This document shows positions 11,101-19,770 of a stretch of 32,866 nt of DNA, piece after piece. The DNA lies in NCBI GenBank assembly GCA_019648995.1, contig BLXT01007309.1, positions 559,308 through 592,173 on the forward strand, read 5' to 3'. Under the pieces are notes generated by a model, which did not search any database, had not been told where the DNA came from, and saw nothing but the letters and a program-made list of their open reading frames with translations. Origin of the DNA: Plakobranchus ocellatus. Its lineage: Eukaryota; Mollusca; Gastropoda; Plakobranchidae. A program made the position numbers and the translations under genes. Each line of letters begins with the position of its first letter. Positions within the stretch are counted from its first letter, which is position 1.

Positions 11101-14100
11101 CTGAGAATTATCATTTCAGGGAGTCTTTACAGCTGATCTTTCCTTTTTTGGTAAATTTATTGCCAAGATTAATCGTCACTTTGGCCTGCTCATACAAAAA
11201 AAAAAAATCAGTCAAGCAATCAGTTTTAAAAGCATTCTAGTTCAAGTGAATGACTTTTAAAATTTTTCTGAACGTAATCTACATGTCAAAAAAATTTGTG
11301 TACATGTTTATATTTTTATTTTAATTCTACCAGTCCATTATTGATGATGATGGTCTGGCTGCCATCCAAACTATTGCCAAGAAAGTAGAAAAGCTTGTGA
11401 ATGAAGGTAGATTTCAAATTATTCAACCAGATAGAAAATATGTAACTTTATATTATAGTTGGGATATATATATTTTGGTTGTTGAAAATGAATGTGGTGA
11501 GACAGTTGCAAGTGGAGTTCAATTTAACACCTTAGATATCCTGTGTTTGCAACTTGTTTGTACTGAAATCAAAAGCATTTAAGTTTTGTATCGTCTGTTC
11601 TTCAATTGAAACTAACTTTTCTAGGCTTAAGAGTATTTTTTTTTCAATGAGATTGAGTCGTACAATGACGAAAAATAACCCATAGATCTTAATATTCATA
11701 TTTTGAACAGCTTTTTGTATTTGCAGTTTTCGTCTAAATTAGATTAAGTCATTTTGATTTCAGTAAATCTGAAAAAAAATAGACTGGAATCCTATTAATT
11801 AGATTCACATCTAGATTATATATTAATCTCAGTCAAGATCAATATGATACAATTTAATCATAAATCTAGATTTCTGTCTAAGTATACACCAGCCATCAGG
11901 AAATCCAGTTTGACAGATGAGACAATTGTATAGCAGCAACAGGGGTTAAAGGGACAGTGGGAATTACTCATGTTACTGTCATATCCGGAGACCTGTTCCA
12001 ACCATAGTTCTTACAAAGTAGACTCAACTTTAAACCCTTTTCATATCAAGCCCCACAACAGTTCCACATTAAGTGCAATTTAGGTTTAAAAAAACATTTA
12101 TCTTTTGGCAAATTGTTTATTCAATGTCTCCTGCATGATGAAATTCTAACTAGCACTGGTGTTTCTGAGCTCTCTTATTCTCACCTTTTCAAAGGTAAGT
12201 TTGTGGAAGCTACTGGTGCCTGGGATGAAGCTGAGGGTGTTGTTGGAAGAGTGAGCGGCAATGTCAATTTCTACAACATAATGAATTGGGGCGGCGAAGG
12301 TATAACATCTCAGCAGGAAGAATCTCAAACCTTAAAGTTTCAGCCTGAAATAGAATCTCATCTTGGTGAGTATCATGGTGATCATCATCATTGTCAAACT
12401 TTTTCATTCTACTGTGTAGTTAGGGCTACCAAATAGAGCTTCCATACCCAACTCTACCCTATGCTGTGGCCTGCACCTCTGCCCACTCTGTCTATCTGTC
12501 TCACATCTGCCTCCAGGTTCCTTCTCCTTGTGCTGTTTGGTACATCTTCTTTTCTTCCCCTGTAGTTCCAACCTTCATGTCAAGACTTAATAAGTTATTT
12601 TTGTTTTTGGGTTCCTCAATTTAAATCCAACCCGTCTCTATCTCTACACGAAGTTGTTTTTGTCTTTGCCATAGATTCTTCTTTCTAATTGTGTCCAGCT
12701 ACTGAATTTTTTAAAGACCTTCTGTAGGCACAGATGGATAAATATCTGCGAGTTTGCAATCCATATAATGTGGGCACTTCTAATATTTTTTGTTAAAAAG
12801 CATATCTTGAAGTGAGACTCAAAGGTTATTGATATCTAAACACTTTTCAAGGGAATAAATGCTTCTCTCGTTTTTCCTGTGCATGTTTTAGAGCTTAGAG
12901 GAACCTGAAATCTTTGAGAGAGCAGTGTTGGTTGGCCTCAATGCTCTCCATAAAATAACGTGAAGTTACATGTTCTTGTCAGAGAACTTGGTGCTTGTAA
13001 ATTAAAAGTCAACTGAGACAAGTTCTCTCTCTCTCTTTCCCTTCCCCCCTTCCCTTTTCAGGAAAAGAATTTTTGAAGTTTACTGCATTACATAAAACTG
13101 TGCAGCAAAGTGTACTTCACACTTGGGTACATCTATAACTGAACTGAATGGACAATCAGGAAACTTGTCCGAAAAAAATTAATAGATTTATTTTAAAAAA
13201 AAAAAATGTCAATAGAATAAAGATCTGATAACACAACTATCAAGGATCTAGAATCTAGATCTCATTCAGATATCTCTTCAATTCTTGATCTTATTTAGGG
13301 CTTAAGACTAGCTCTGATCTAACGCAAATTCTAGGCTAAACATCTAAAATCTAGACCTTAGCCTAGATTATGTCATGACAAAACCTATCCAGATCTAGAT
13401 TTATGTAGCCAAAATAAATCATTTCATTTTGAACCATTTCCTTAATGGAAATGAAGAGTCCTAGAATGTCTGCATCTGTTGATTTAATAATAGAGGCAAC
13501 CCTGCCATGTGGACTACCACTCTCCTATCAAATTAGACAGCCAAGCACAAGGCTGCACTTAAAAACACAATTCCATAGTCTCTCAATACTAAAAAAATGG
13601 CCAATTTTTTCTTGTTTATTAGGAAGTTCACAAATGCATGTACAGTAATGCTCAACTGGCTGTATTCATACTATTTTATATTTTATAGGTCCACTATACA
13701 GACGGCATGTGAAACCTCTGTATGGAAACTCTCTGGATGAGCTCATGAATGGACCAATAAGAAAGAAGCTGGGAATAATACCTGACAATGTTCAGTGGGG
13801 AGGTAAGAATCAAATATCATTGATTGAATTGGTGTTAATGGGCTAAATTTAGAGGCATTTTTTCATTCAAAAAGCGTGCAGTTTTTAACTTTCAATGTAA
13901 GTTACTAGGGAACGTAGAAAAGTAGAAGCAATAGAGATGTGATTTATCAGCGGAATGATGAAGATATCATAGGCACAACAAAAGGCCAATGAATTGGTAC
14001 TGAAAGAGGCTTATCTTGAGCGATCACTAATTAAAACCATAAGACAGAGGCAACTACAGTTTTTTGGCTACATTTGCCGACACAAGGGTTTAGAACACTT

Positions 14101-17100
14101 AGCAATTACTGGAAAGATTGAAAGCAAACGTAATAAAAGTAGACAGAGAATAATTTTTATTGAAAGTCTGAAGTCATGGGCAACAGGCAAGGATAGCAAC
14201 AAGAACTTTATTAAGTTAACTGAGAAAAGTTTGAGTGGAGGAACATGATCGCCAATGTCTGTTCCAGACAAGGTACCTGAAGAAGAAGACTTGGGAATGG
14301 CATGACTTAAGAAAACTTTTATCTTATTTTTTTTAAATGTATATATAAACCATGTCAACGAAAAAAAAAAATCCATCTCCATCCTCTCCTTCAATTTTTT
14401 TTCTAAAATATGGATTTTGTTTTTCTGGTAAGTTATATAGAGCTCTCGAGATAACTTAACACATTCCCTACCCGCCCTGATTTTTATCACTGGACCTCAT
14501 TATGTTAGCTGTGCACTTAACTTGCTATATTCATGAGCCTGTTGAGCGGGCTTGGGGTCTACAAATTACTTAAAATCCAAGCCGACTGACCCAGCTTGGG
14601 GTACAGAATGTGTTACGTATTAAATTTTTGCTGACTAAACTATTATAAGTGATAAGATCATATTTTGAAATTTTGCAGTAACCATGAAGAGGAAAGCCTG
14701 GCACATGTTAATCCATACCAAATTGAAAATTTTACGGAGGTCTAGTTTTGCCAGTTTTAATAAAAATTACAATAAAAATTTCAATAATACTCATTTCATA
14801 ATGGATGTATTGCAATTGACTAACATTTCAGGTGTTATGAGAAGGTGGTTGTAAATGAGGCCGTCATCCAAAGAATGTTAATAGATTTAATCTCATTCAA
14901 TCCCAATGGCTTTTAAGGCATAACCAAAGATTGTACTTAGGTTGACCCAAGTTTGTGGGGTTAAAACTTTTTTTTTATACGGGGGTGTCTGTTCGAAAAA
15001 GAGAATGTTTGCTTCCTGTTTTGCACATCAATAAATGAAGTCCACCTTAAAAACTTTAAAGTGGAGGCAACACTCAGACATGTCAAATGTGCTGATGTTG
15101 CTATGTGAACAGTTTTAATAAATGTACAGGCCAGTTAGTGCAAGTATAATTTTATTTTTTTTGTTTTCCTATTGCAGGTCAATCCAAAGAAGTGTTTGAA
15201 GCCCAAGGTACTGAGTTTATGAAAAATGTAACCAGCACAGGTGAGAATATGGCTTTTTTTTTGTAAAAGCTACTATCATGAAAACAAAAATATTTTTTTA
15301 AGTATATCTGCCTGTCTCATTGAAAGAATGAGGAATTATGTTCAGAATAAGAAGAGTCAGAGTTCTGTTCTATTTCATGTTACTTTAAAAAGAATCTATT
15401 TCCATTCTGTAAGATACCCTATTGATGATTTGTTTTCTTAGTCCTTTACTGTTACAACTCAACGATTTTTTAAAGATGTTATATATGTCCTTTAATTACA
15501 AAGGAGAGGGGGGTAAAATATTTGAAAAACAATGTTTCAGGTATTTAATATACCTTCATTTTGTTCTTGCTCTTCCTTGTTAGGAGCAAATTACTTTAAC
15601 TCTTTAACCAGTTATTTTTTTAACTCATTTTGTGGGGGGGTTCTCCTTTGTAAACAAGGGTGTATTTTTAAAATGCCCATAAATCACTCAATTTTTGTTT
15701 CAGCTTATTGTCCAATACACCAAATGAAAGGGAAAAGAACATAGTAAACTGTGAAAGCAAAATTATAAAATTTTTTCTCGTAATGCTGTGTTATTGTATG
15801 AGTGCAAAAAGTGGTAAAAAGTGGTCATGTACGGTGAGAGCGTTTTTGACTGGATAAGCGGTTGGTTTGAGAAACGCTCTGAGCGTTTCTGACTGGTTAA
15901 AGAGTTAAGAAATGAATAGCTTTGCCTTGTTCTAGCTTAAATAGAAAAAAAACCACTTACTAACCCCATTGTTACACTACATTTTTTTTAAACTTTTAAT
16001 GGTGCATATTTTTGTTGCGTTGGTCAAAACTTTTTCTTGCTGCATTAATTATCTTGAAGTAGATTAAGATCTAAATGTCCAGCTTGTTTAAGATTTAGAT
16101 CTAGATAACAACCATTGTTACTGTTAGATGTAGATGACAAGTTTTGCCTTTTTTTTTTTATGGCATGGCATGTTGGCTGAGCTGTAGATGTAGATCTTGA
16201 TGTAGGAATTTATTGTTGTCAAACCTTATCTTGAGACCAATCTAAATGAGTGAGGTGTTCCATACAATACTTTTGAGAAAAGAACTTTGTCTTTCTTTCG
16301 TTACTGGGTTATTTGGGGTTAGTTTTTTTTTTTGGATGGGGCTGGAGATTTTGCATAAAACTTTTCAGAAAAAAAAACTTTGTTTTTCCTTTCTTNNNNN
16401 NNNNNNNNNNNNNNNNNNNNNNNNNNNNNNNNNNNNNNNNNNNNNNNNNNNNNNNNNNNNNNNNNNNNNNNNNNNNNNNNNNNNNNNNNNNNNNNNNNNN
16501 NNNNNNNNNNNNNNNNNNNNNNNNNNNNNNNNNNNNNNNNNNNNNNNNNNNNNNNNNNNNNNNNNNNNNNNNNNNNNNNNNNNNNNNNNNNNNNNNNNNN
16601 NNNNNNNNNNNNNNNNNNNNNNNNNNNNNNNNNNNNNNNNNNNNNNNNNNNNNNNNNNNNNNNNNNNNNNNNNNNNNNNNNNNNNNNNNNNNNNNNNNNN
16701 NNNNNNNNNNNNNNNNNNNNNNNNNNNNNNNNNNNNNNNNNNNNNNNNNNNNNNNNNNNNNNNNNNNNNNNNNNNNNNNNNNNNNNNTTTTGGTGAACTA
16801 AATTCATTTAATTTATAAATTATTTACATAACAATTAAAGATATTTGCATAAAATATGTTGAAATAATGTGTTAAGGGGTGTTTCTTTTTTTTTTTTTTC
16901 TATTAAGTTAACGATCTCATCAACAAGACACCACTTAAGGTTGTTGTTTATCAAGGACAGTTGGATCTCATTTGTGATACCCTTGGTAAGTTATAAAGCA
17001 AATTGCCTTTCATATTATATGTGATGCACAAGAGATAAATAATGAGGAGTGTTTACAGGTCATGTCTTTTCATTTTTGTTTGTTACTTAAGTTTCTACAG

Positions 17101-18608
17101 TCGTTATCAGTTTATAGTCGAGAAGATATTAGATGTAGTTATTGAACCTAGCCTCAATGCTTTCATTGTGTAAAAAAATCTGTATGAATTTTTTTATATA
17201 TATATATATTTTATTGCAAACTGATTATGGCAGAACTTGATTTTGGAAATACTTATATTCATAGTCTTAAGCAATGAAAAATAAATTCAGGAGTAATTTA
17301 CAGTGCCTGAGTTTTTAGTAGGGCGAATTTATTTTTTCGATTTATTGGCAATTCAATCCCTAATATGAGCAAAAGCTAGCAATAACACTTGATGGAGAAA
17401 TTTGATTTATTTCATACTGGGATGCTAGGAATTTTGGCTTTTAGATAAAAAATTAGTGGATAAAGCTATCAACGCATTTATTTTAATCATGTTTACATAT
17501 ATCTAATATTCACATGTTGGTGTAGGTATTCATCTAAATACATCTTTCACATCATGCAATCTGAAGCAAAACACAGACTTCACAGAAGAGCTGAAGAGAT
17601 TCTAAAATAATGTACTAATGAAACTTATTCAGAGCCTGACAACTGCATGCAGTAGCTATGGGGCTTCCATTTGAGAAAATCAAATCATGATATGGACACT
17701 GGTTCCATTTTCTTAAAATTCCTTTTTTCTATGACATTATATGATTGTCTTGTTTTTGATGATTGACGAAAAAAATTAAGAAAATTTATTGATATTCAGA
17801 ATTTAATTTGTATCTTGCTTTTCATGCCATGCTCTAGCTTGTATGACCAGAATCGGATCACCAATTTAATCTTGACCAAAAATTAAAAACAGTTTCATAC
17901 AAACAACAAACAAATTTCAGGTGCTGAGATGTGGTTCGACCAGCTTGATGTAGCTGAGAGTTTTGAAAGTGCCACGCGTGTTCTCAAAAGTTGCAAGTCT
18001 CATCCTGTTGCCTGCTATTATCAGAAAGAATACAAAAATGTGCAGTTCTATTGGATTCTAGGAGCAGGTCACATGGTGAGACACAATGGCTTTCACTTTC
18101 AAATGCTGCCATTTAAACAATATCCCCCAAAAACCCTCAATGGGTATTGATTATCTTTTTAAGGAAATTGTTTTGATTAAGCAAGTGATCAGCCCAGGCA
18201 TGCTACTAAGCACTTTTAACTTAGTCCTGGATCTTTATTCAATGATTGGGAAGGTTTTATTGTTTCCTAATTGTTCAGTCACTTTATAGAAACATTCTAG
18301 TTTAAACAGTGATTGGTTTCTAAATAATGAGCATAAGTAAGTGAGATTAAATGAAATATTGCTACAACTCACTATAAATGTGAGTGAAAAAGAAAAGCCT
18401 TTTGAAAGGGCAAGATGAATTCTGACTGCCCAATTTTAAAAACAGATTATGTAAAATAAAAATCCATAAAATTTGTATGTGTGTATGTGTGGTTAGGTGT
18501 GGGGGCTGCAAAGGAATTATCTTTCTTTTATTTATTTACATTTTACAGGTCCCATCTGACAATGGATATGGTGCATTAGACATGGTCAACCAAATTATTG
18601 CAAGTTAA
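4997..18608 (+). CDS. SCPEP1: Retinoid-inducible serine carboxypeptidase-like gene (13 exons, full CDS span)
   Basis: This is a serine carboxypeptidase of peptidase family S10, which removes C-terminal residues in the secretory/lysosomal pathway. I joined exons at GT-AG sites: 4997-5111, 6110-6222, 7401-7490, 8549-8704, 9618-9692, 10444-10554, 11334-11406, 12195-12365, 13689-13802, 15178-15240, 16908-16985, 17921-18075 and 18549-18608. The total is 1374 nt, giving 457 residues, close to the vertebrate SCPEP1 length. Residues 1-25 form a signal peptide with core LLFSALLLVATA. The oxyanion-hole motif LQGGPGGSGTGFGNF spans the exon 2/3 junction. The triad is Ser168 (SESYGG), Asp380 (YQGQLDLICDT) and His437 (AGHM). 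Other SCPEP1 signatures are DNPVGTGYSYV, GDSWISPVDSV and LMNGPIRKKLGIIP. Possible N-glycosylation sites are N103, N356 and N366. The start has A at -3 and an in-frame TAA at 4955 upstream. No residue expected for activity is missing. Confidence 0.95.
5148..5191. repeat. TCTAGA/AGATCT low-complexity cluster
   Basis: An overlapping run of AGATCT and TCTAGA palindromes. A second cluster lies at 5378-5396. Related clusters recur across the window, for example at 13240-13400, 16070-16110, 22815-22838, 28361-28440 and 28486-28502. Confidence 0.9.
5378..5396. repeat. TCTAGA/AGATCT low-complexity cluster
   Basis: Three overlapping AGATCT units in intron 1 of the SCPEP1-like gene, of the same type as the cluster at 5148-5191. 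Confidence 0.9.
6110..6222 (+). CDS. SCPEP1: SCPEP1-like exon 2
   Basis: Encodes residues 39-76, including ESWDYVTVRPKAHMFYWLY and the PLILWLQ strand leading into the oxyanion-hole glycines. The acceptor follows a T-rich tract and reads GCAG followed at once by GTGAGT, so the exon starts with a perfect donor motif. Its own donor is CAG followed by GTGAAG. Confidence 0.94.
6223..7400 (+). other. SCPEP1-like intron 2
   Basis: A 1178-nt phase-0 intron, AT-rich, with no recognised element. A short sequence like AAGACCAGCCTCATTGAGT near 6388 recurs in introns 5 and 10. Confidence 0.8.
7401..7490 (+). CDS. SCPEP1: SCPEP1-like exon 3 (oxyanion-hole glycines)
   Basis: Thirty codons, residues 77-106. 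It begins GGPGGSGTGFGNF, the conserved S10 motif after WLQ, and ends with NTTW, a possible glycosylation site. It is phase 0 at both ends. Confidence 0.96.
7491..8548 (+). other. SCPEP1-like intron 3
   Basis: A 1058-nt phase-0 intron, AT-rich, with no recognised gene or element. An open frame runs from 8495 in the intron into exon 4, but the intron part lacks homology and the acceptor at 8547-8548 marks the true exon start. Confidence 0.8.
8549..8704 (+). CDS. SCPEP1: SCPEP1-like exon 4
   Basis: Fifty-two codons, residues 107-158, beginning LQTASLLFIDNPVGTGYSYV, a hallmark of S10 carboxypeptidases. It ends KKHPDFE before the donor GTATAT. It is phase 0 at both ends. Confidence 0.96.
8705..9617 (+). 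other. SCPEP1-like intron 4
   Basis: A 913-nt phase-0 intron, AT-rich, with no recognised gene or element. Confidence 0.8.
9618..9692 (+). CDS. SCPEP1: SCPEP1-like exon 5 (catalytic serine)
   Basis: Twenty-five codons, residues 159-183. IPFYIFSESYGGKM contains the nucleophile Ser168. The donor is a perfect GTGAGT. Confidence 0.97.
9693..10443 (+). other. SCPEP1-like intron 5
   Basis: A 751-nt phase-0 intron, AT-rich. It holds a short GAGACCAGCTTTAATGAGT sequence near 9718 that resembles sequences in introns 2 and 10. Nothing else was recognised. Confidence 0.8.
10444..10554 (+). CDS. SCPEP1: SCPEP1-like exon 6
   Basis: Thirty-seven codons, residues 184-220, with FKGFAMGDSWISPVDSVNSW and GPYLYAT, closely matching SCPEP1. 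It is phase 0 at both ends. Confidence 0.96.
10555..11333 (+). other. SCPEP1-like intron 6
   Basis: A 779-nt phase-0 intron, AT-rich, with no recognised gene or element. Confidence 0.8.
11334..11406 (+). CDS. SCPEP1: SCPEP1-like exon 7
   Basis: Encodes residues 221-244, SIIDDDGLAAIQTIAKKVEK and LVNE, plus the first base of a Gly codon. It corresponds to the SLLEDKGLAEV region of vertebrate SCPEP1. The donor is GTAGAT, phase 1. Confidence 0.93.
11407..12194 (+). other. SCPEP1-like intron 7
   Basis: A 788-nt phase-1 intron with scattered AGATCTAGA-like runs at 11810-11880. A GC-richer patch at about 11890-12080 was not assigned to any family. Confidence 0.8.
12195..12365 (+). CDS. SCPEP1: SCPEP1-like exon 8
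   Basis: Encodes residues 245-301, including FVEATGAWDEAEGVV and GNVNFYNIMNWG, matching ATELWGKAE and DGVNFYNIL of SCPEP1. The first bases after the acceptor AG are GTAAGT, a perfect donor motif. It is 171 nt with phase 1 at both ends, so skipping it would keep the frame. Confidence 0.94.
12375..12590 (-). mobile_element. Possible 3' end remnant of a LINE
   Basis: Read on the minus strand, a GC-richer stretch encodes SGQRCRPQHRVELGMEALF followed by GSPNYTVE and a stop. Upstream in another frame is KKMYQTAQGEGTWRQM. Beyond the stop lies an ATGATGATG tail. The layout resembles the extreme C-terminus and trinucleotide tail of an invertebrate LINE. The match is by pattern recognition only and is much weaker than the other LINE fragments in this window. 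Confidence 0.35.
13245..13402. repeat. TCTAGA/AGATCT-rich low-complexity region
   Basis: Clusters of overlapping TCTAGA, AGATCT and CTAGAT words within intron 8, of the same type as those at 5148-5191. Confidence 0.75.
13689..13802 (+). CDS. SCPEP1: SCPEP1-like exon 9
   Basis: Encodes residues 302-339 with RRHVKPLYGNSLDELMNGPI and RKKLGIIPDNVQWGG, very close to SCPEP1. It is phase 1 at both ends and splits Gly codons at both junctions. The donor is GTAAGA. Confidence 0.96.
13803..15177 (+). other. SCPEP1-like intron 9
   Basis: A 1375-nt phase-1 intron. It contains a 5'-truncated LINE copy at 13905-14292. Downstream, around 14545-14585, a short GGCTTGG/CCAAGCC hairpin is visible. No gene was recognised. 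Confidence 0.8.
13905..14292 (+). mobile_element. 5'-truncated LINE copy (same family as 3325-4005)
   Basis: The plus strand encodes KVEAIEM, a stop where the family has Trp (TGA), FISGMMKIS, another Trp-to-stop (TAG), then QQKANELVLKEAYLERSLIK. It continues with TIRQRQLQFFGYICRHKGLE and LAITGKIESKRNKSRQR, ending at VPDKVP. This is the same RT C-terminus as the fragment at 3325-4005, on the opposite strand. Its 3' tail is a GAA repeat (near 14280-14288), whereas the other copy has a GAT repeat. It lies within intron 9 in sense orientation and lacks everything upstream of the RT C-terminus. Confidence 0.88.
15178..15240 (+). CDS. SCPEP1: SCPEP1-like exon 10
   Basis: Encodes residues 340-360, SKEVFEAQGTEFMKNVTST, with a possible N-glycosylation site at NVT. 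It corresponds to TNVFVNMEEDFMKPVIS of vertebrate SCPEP1. It is phase 1 at both ends. Confidence 0.92.
15596..15908. mobile_element. Short inverted-repeat element with TTAA ends (piggyBac-like MITE)
   Basis: The sequence TTAACTCTTTAACCAGT at 15596-15612 is the exact reverse complement of ACTGGTTAAAGAGTTAA at 15892-15908. This fits a 13-bp terminal inverted repeat flanked by the 4-bp target site TTAA, the signature of piggyBac-type transposition. The 313-bp span has no coding capacity. A near-palindrome GAAACGCTCTGAGCGTTTC lies at 15871-15889 just inside the right end. The ends start CTC where many piggyBac ends start CCC, so family assignment is inferred. Confidence 0.75.
16396..16787. other. 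Assembly gap (392 N)
   Basis: A run of N within intron 10. Translated frames that cross it carry no information. Confidence 1.
16908..16985 (+). CDS. SCPEP1: SCPEP1-like exon 11 (catalytic aspartate)
   Basis: Encodes residues 361-386, NDLINKTPLKVVVYQGQLDL and ICDTL. Asp380 in GQLDL is the expected triad acid. The acceptor follows a long T tract, and the donor is GTAAGT, phase 1. Confidence 0.95.
16986..17920 (+). other. SCPEP1-like intron 11
   Basis: A 935-nt phase-1 intron. It contains a short open stretch after an AG at 17525 that could in principle be an alternative last exon (see findings). No transposon was recognised. Confidence 0.8.
17921..18075 (+). CDS. SCPEP1: SCPEP1-like exon 12 (catalytic histidine)
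   Basis: Encodes residues 387-438, with KEYKNVQFYWILGAGHM, matching SYKNLAFYWILKAGHMV of SCPEP1. His437 is the triad base. Translation continuing past the donor GTGAGA at 18076 loses all homology. Confidence 0.96.
18076..18548 (+). other. SCPEP1-like intron 12
   Basis: A 473-nt phase-0 intron with a GT-rich patch near 18478-18505. No other element was seen. Confidence 0.8.
18549..18608 (+). CDS. SCPEP1: SCPEP1-like exon 13 (C-terminus and stop)
   Basis: Encodes VPSDNGYGALDMVNQIIAS followed by TAA. It corresponds to the VPSDQGDMALKMM end of vertebrate SCPEP1. The acceptor is TTTTACAG. Confidence 0.95.
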   Translation, partial: VPSDNGYGALDMVNQIIAS

Positions 18609-18958
18609 CAGCTTCAAGCAGATAAAAAAAAAAAATACTGATGAAAGATTACACATATATTTTTATGTTTTAGATAAGTCAAAATTATAATTCAGCACTA
18701 CAAATATGATTTAACTTTAGGATCCAAAGGATGCTTGAGCAATTGAGTTGTGAATTAAAGAAAAACAGTTGCCAGATAGGATCTACACTTAAACTTAAAG
18801 AAAGCAATATATACAGTGAATACAGACGGATATTTTGGCTTTTATTTTGCATTTTGGCCTCTTCATTTGATGATTATTTTTCACTATCAATCGTTTATTG
18901 GTAACTCAATTCATCATTGTTGGTAATTTAACGTAATAGCTGCCCATTGAAGAAGCCA

Positions 18959-18964
18959 AATAAA
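18959..18964 (+). promoter_or_regulatory. Candidate poly(A) signal AATAAA of SCPEP1-like gene
   Basis: The first canonical AATAAA downstream of the stop, about 350 nt into the flank, followed by T/G-containing sequence. Another AATAAA at 20268-20273 would give a 3' UTR that includes the foldback repeat. Confidence 0.5.
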
Positions 18965-19368
18965 TCCAAAACATCTCCCTGTCTCTATTGTTTATAAATG
19001 TAGATTCTAATTAGTAACTATTTTCTTATTTATTTTATGTATGTTTATAAGGCATTGAGGATCCTAACTGAAATCTAAATTGTATTTTGAACATGTTTAA
19101 CTATTGTATGTCCTATCCGACTCATTAGGACCTGATGTAAAGGATAAATATTTTTTTACAAATGAGAATTTGTGACTTTAGCCCTGCAGTTCCAGCACAG
19201 CTCACTTTGATGAATATTCTCTTGATAAAGATATAATTATTATTCTGTTGATGCCATTGTATTTGTTTGTGATTTAAGCTTTTATGTTAAGCCAGATAGC
19301 TACTGTCAAATTTTACTTTCATCAATCTTTTGCCAAATTCAGTGTTACTCTACAATATGGTTTCAAAG

Positions 19369-19770
19369 CTTTTAGATCTTTTGAAAAGATAGGTAGCAGC
19401 ACAGGGCTTTCAGTTGCATTTTGCAGTAGCTTTATCAAGATATTTGTGTCAAATTAAATTATCATAACATCCAACCCAAAGAGAACTAATATTGTTGACT
19501 GATTTGGCCTAACTCCTCACTTCTTGTCTTTCCTTTGCTGTGATTTTTCAATTCAAGTAAAATGAAATATTATTATGGAGTACGTTATTGAGTTTATCTC
19601 AAACATGTTTTATTTTAAACGAACTGAAAATAGAATCAGTTGCTATTGCTATTAGTTCTCTTTGGGTTGGATGCTCTGATAATTTAATTTGACACAAATA
19701 TCTGATAAAGCTACTGCAAAATGCAACTGAAAGCCCTGTGCTGCACCTATCCTTTCAAAAGATCTAAAAG
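19369..19770. repeat. Foldback (long inverted) repeat
   Basis: The left arm at about 19369-19491 begins CTTTTAGATCTTTTGAAA. The right arm at about 19650-19770 is nearly its reverse complement, with only a few mismatches and small indels. The shared sequence includes GCACAGGGCTTTCAGTTGC and TCCAACCCAAAGAGAACTAA. The arms are about 120 bp and the spacer about 160 bp. No coding capacity is present. It may be a foldback element or MITE. Transcribed, it would form a long hairpin. Confidence 0.88.

Larger units (their letters stand above)
12366..13688 (+). other. SCPEP1-like intron 8
   Basis: A 1323-nt phase-1 intron. It contains a possible minus-strand LINE 3' remnant at 12375-12590 and TCTAGA clusters at about 13245-13263 and 13330-13402. 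Nothing else was recognised. Confidence 0.8.
15241..16907 (+). other. SCPEP1-like intron 10
   Basis: A phase-1 intron of 1667 nt as assembled. It contains a TTAA-flanked short inverted-repeat element (15596-15908), TCTAGA-type clusters (16070-16110 and 16180-16200) and an assembly gap. The protein alignment is continuous across it, so no exon needs to lie in the gap. Confidence 0.8.

Noticed and set aside
12113-12194. Upstream extension of exon 8 with a Met at 12113
   Set aside because: It is in frame but has no homology; the acceptor at 12193-12194 restores the phase from exon 7.
14545-14585. GGCTTGG/CCAAGCC pairing in intron 9, considered as a tRNA-derived SINE
   Set aside because: No A or B box and no tRNA fold could be made out.
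16246-16818. Long frames across 16246-16818
   Set aside because: They are made almost wholly of N from the assembly gap.
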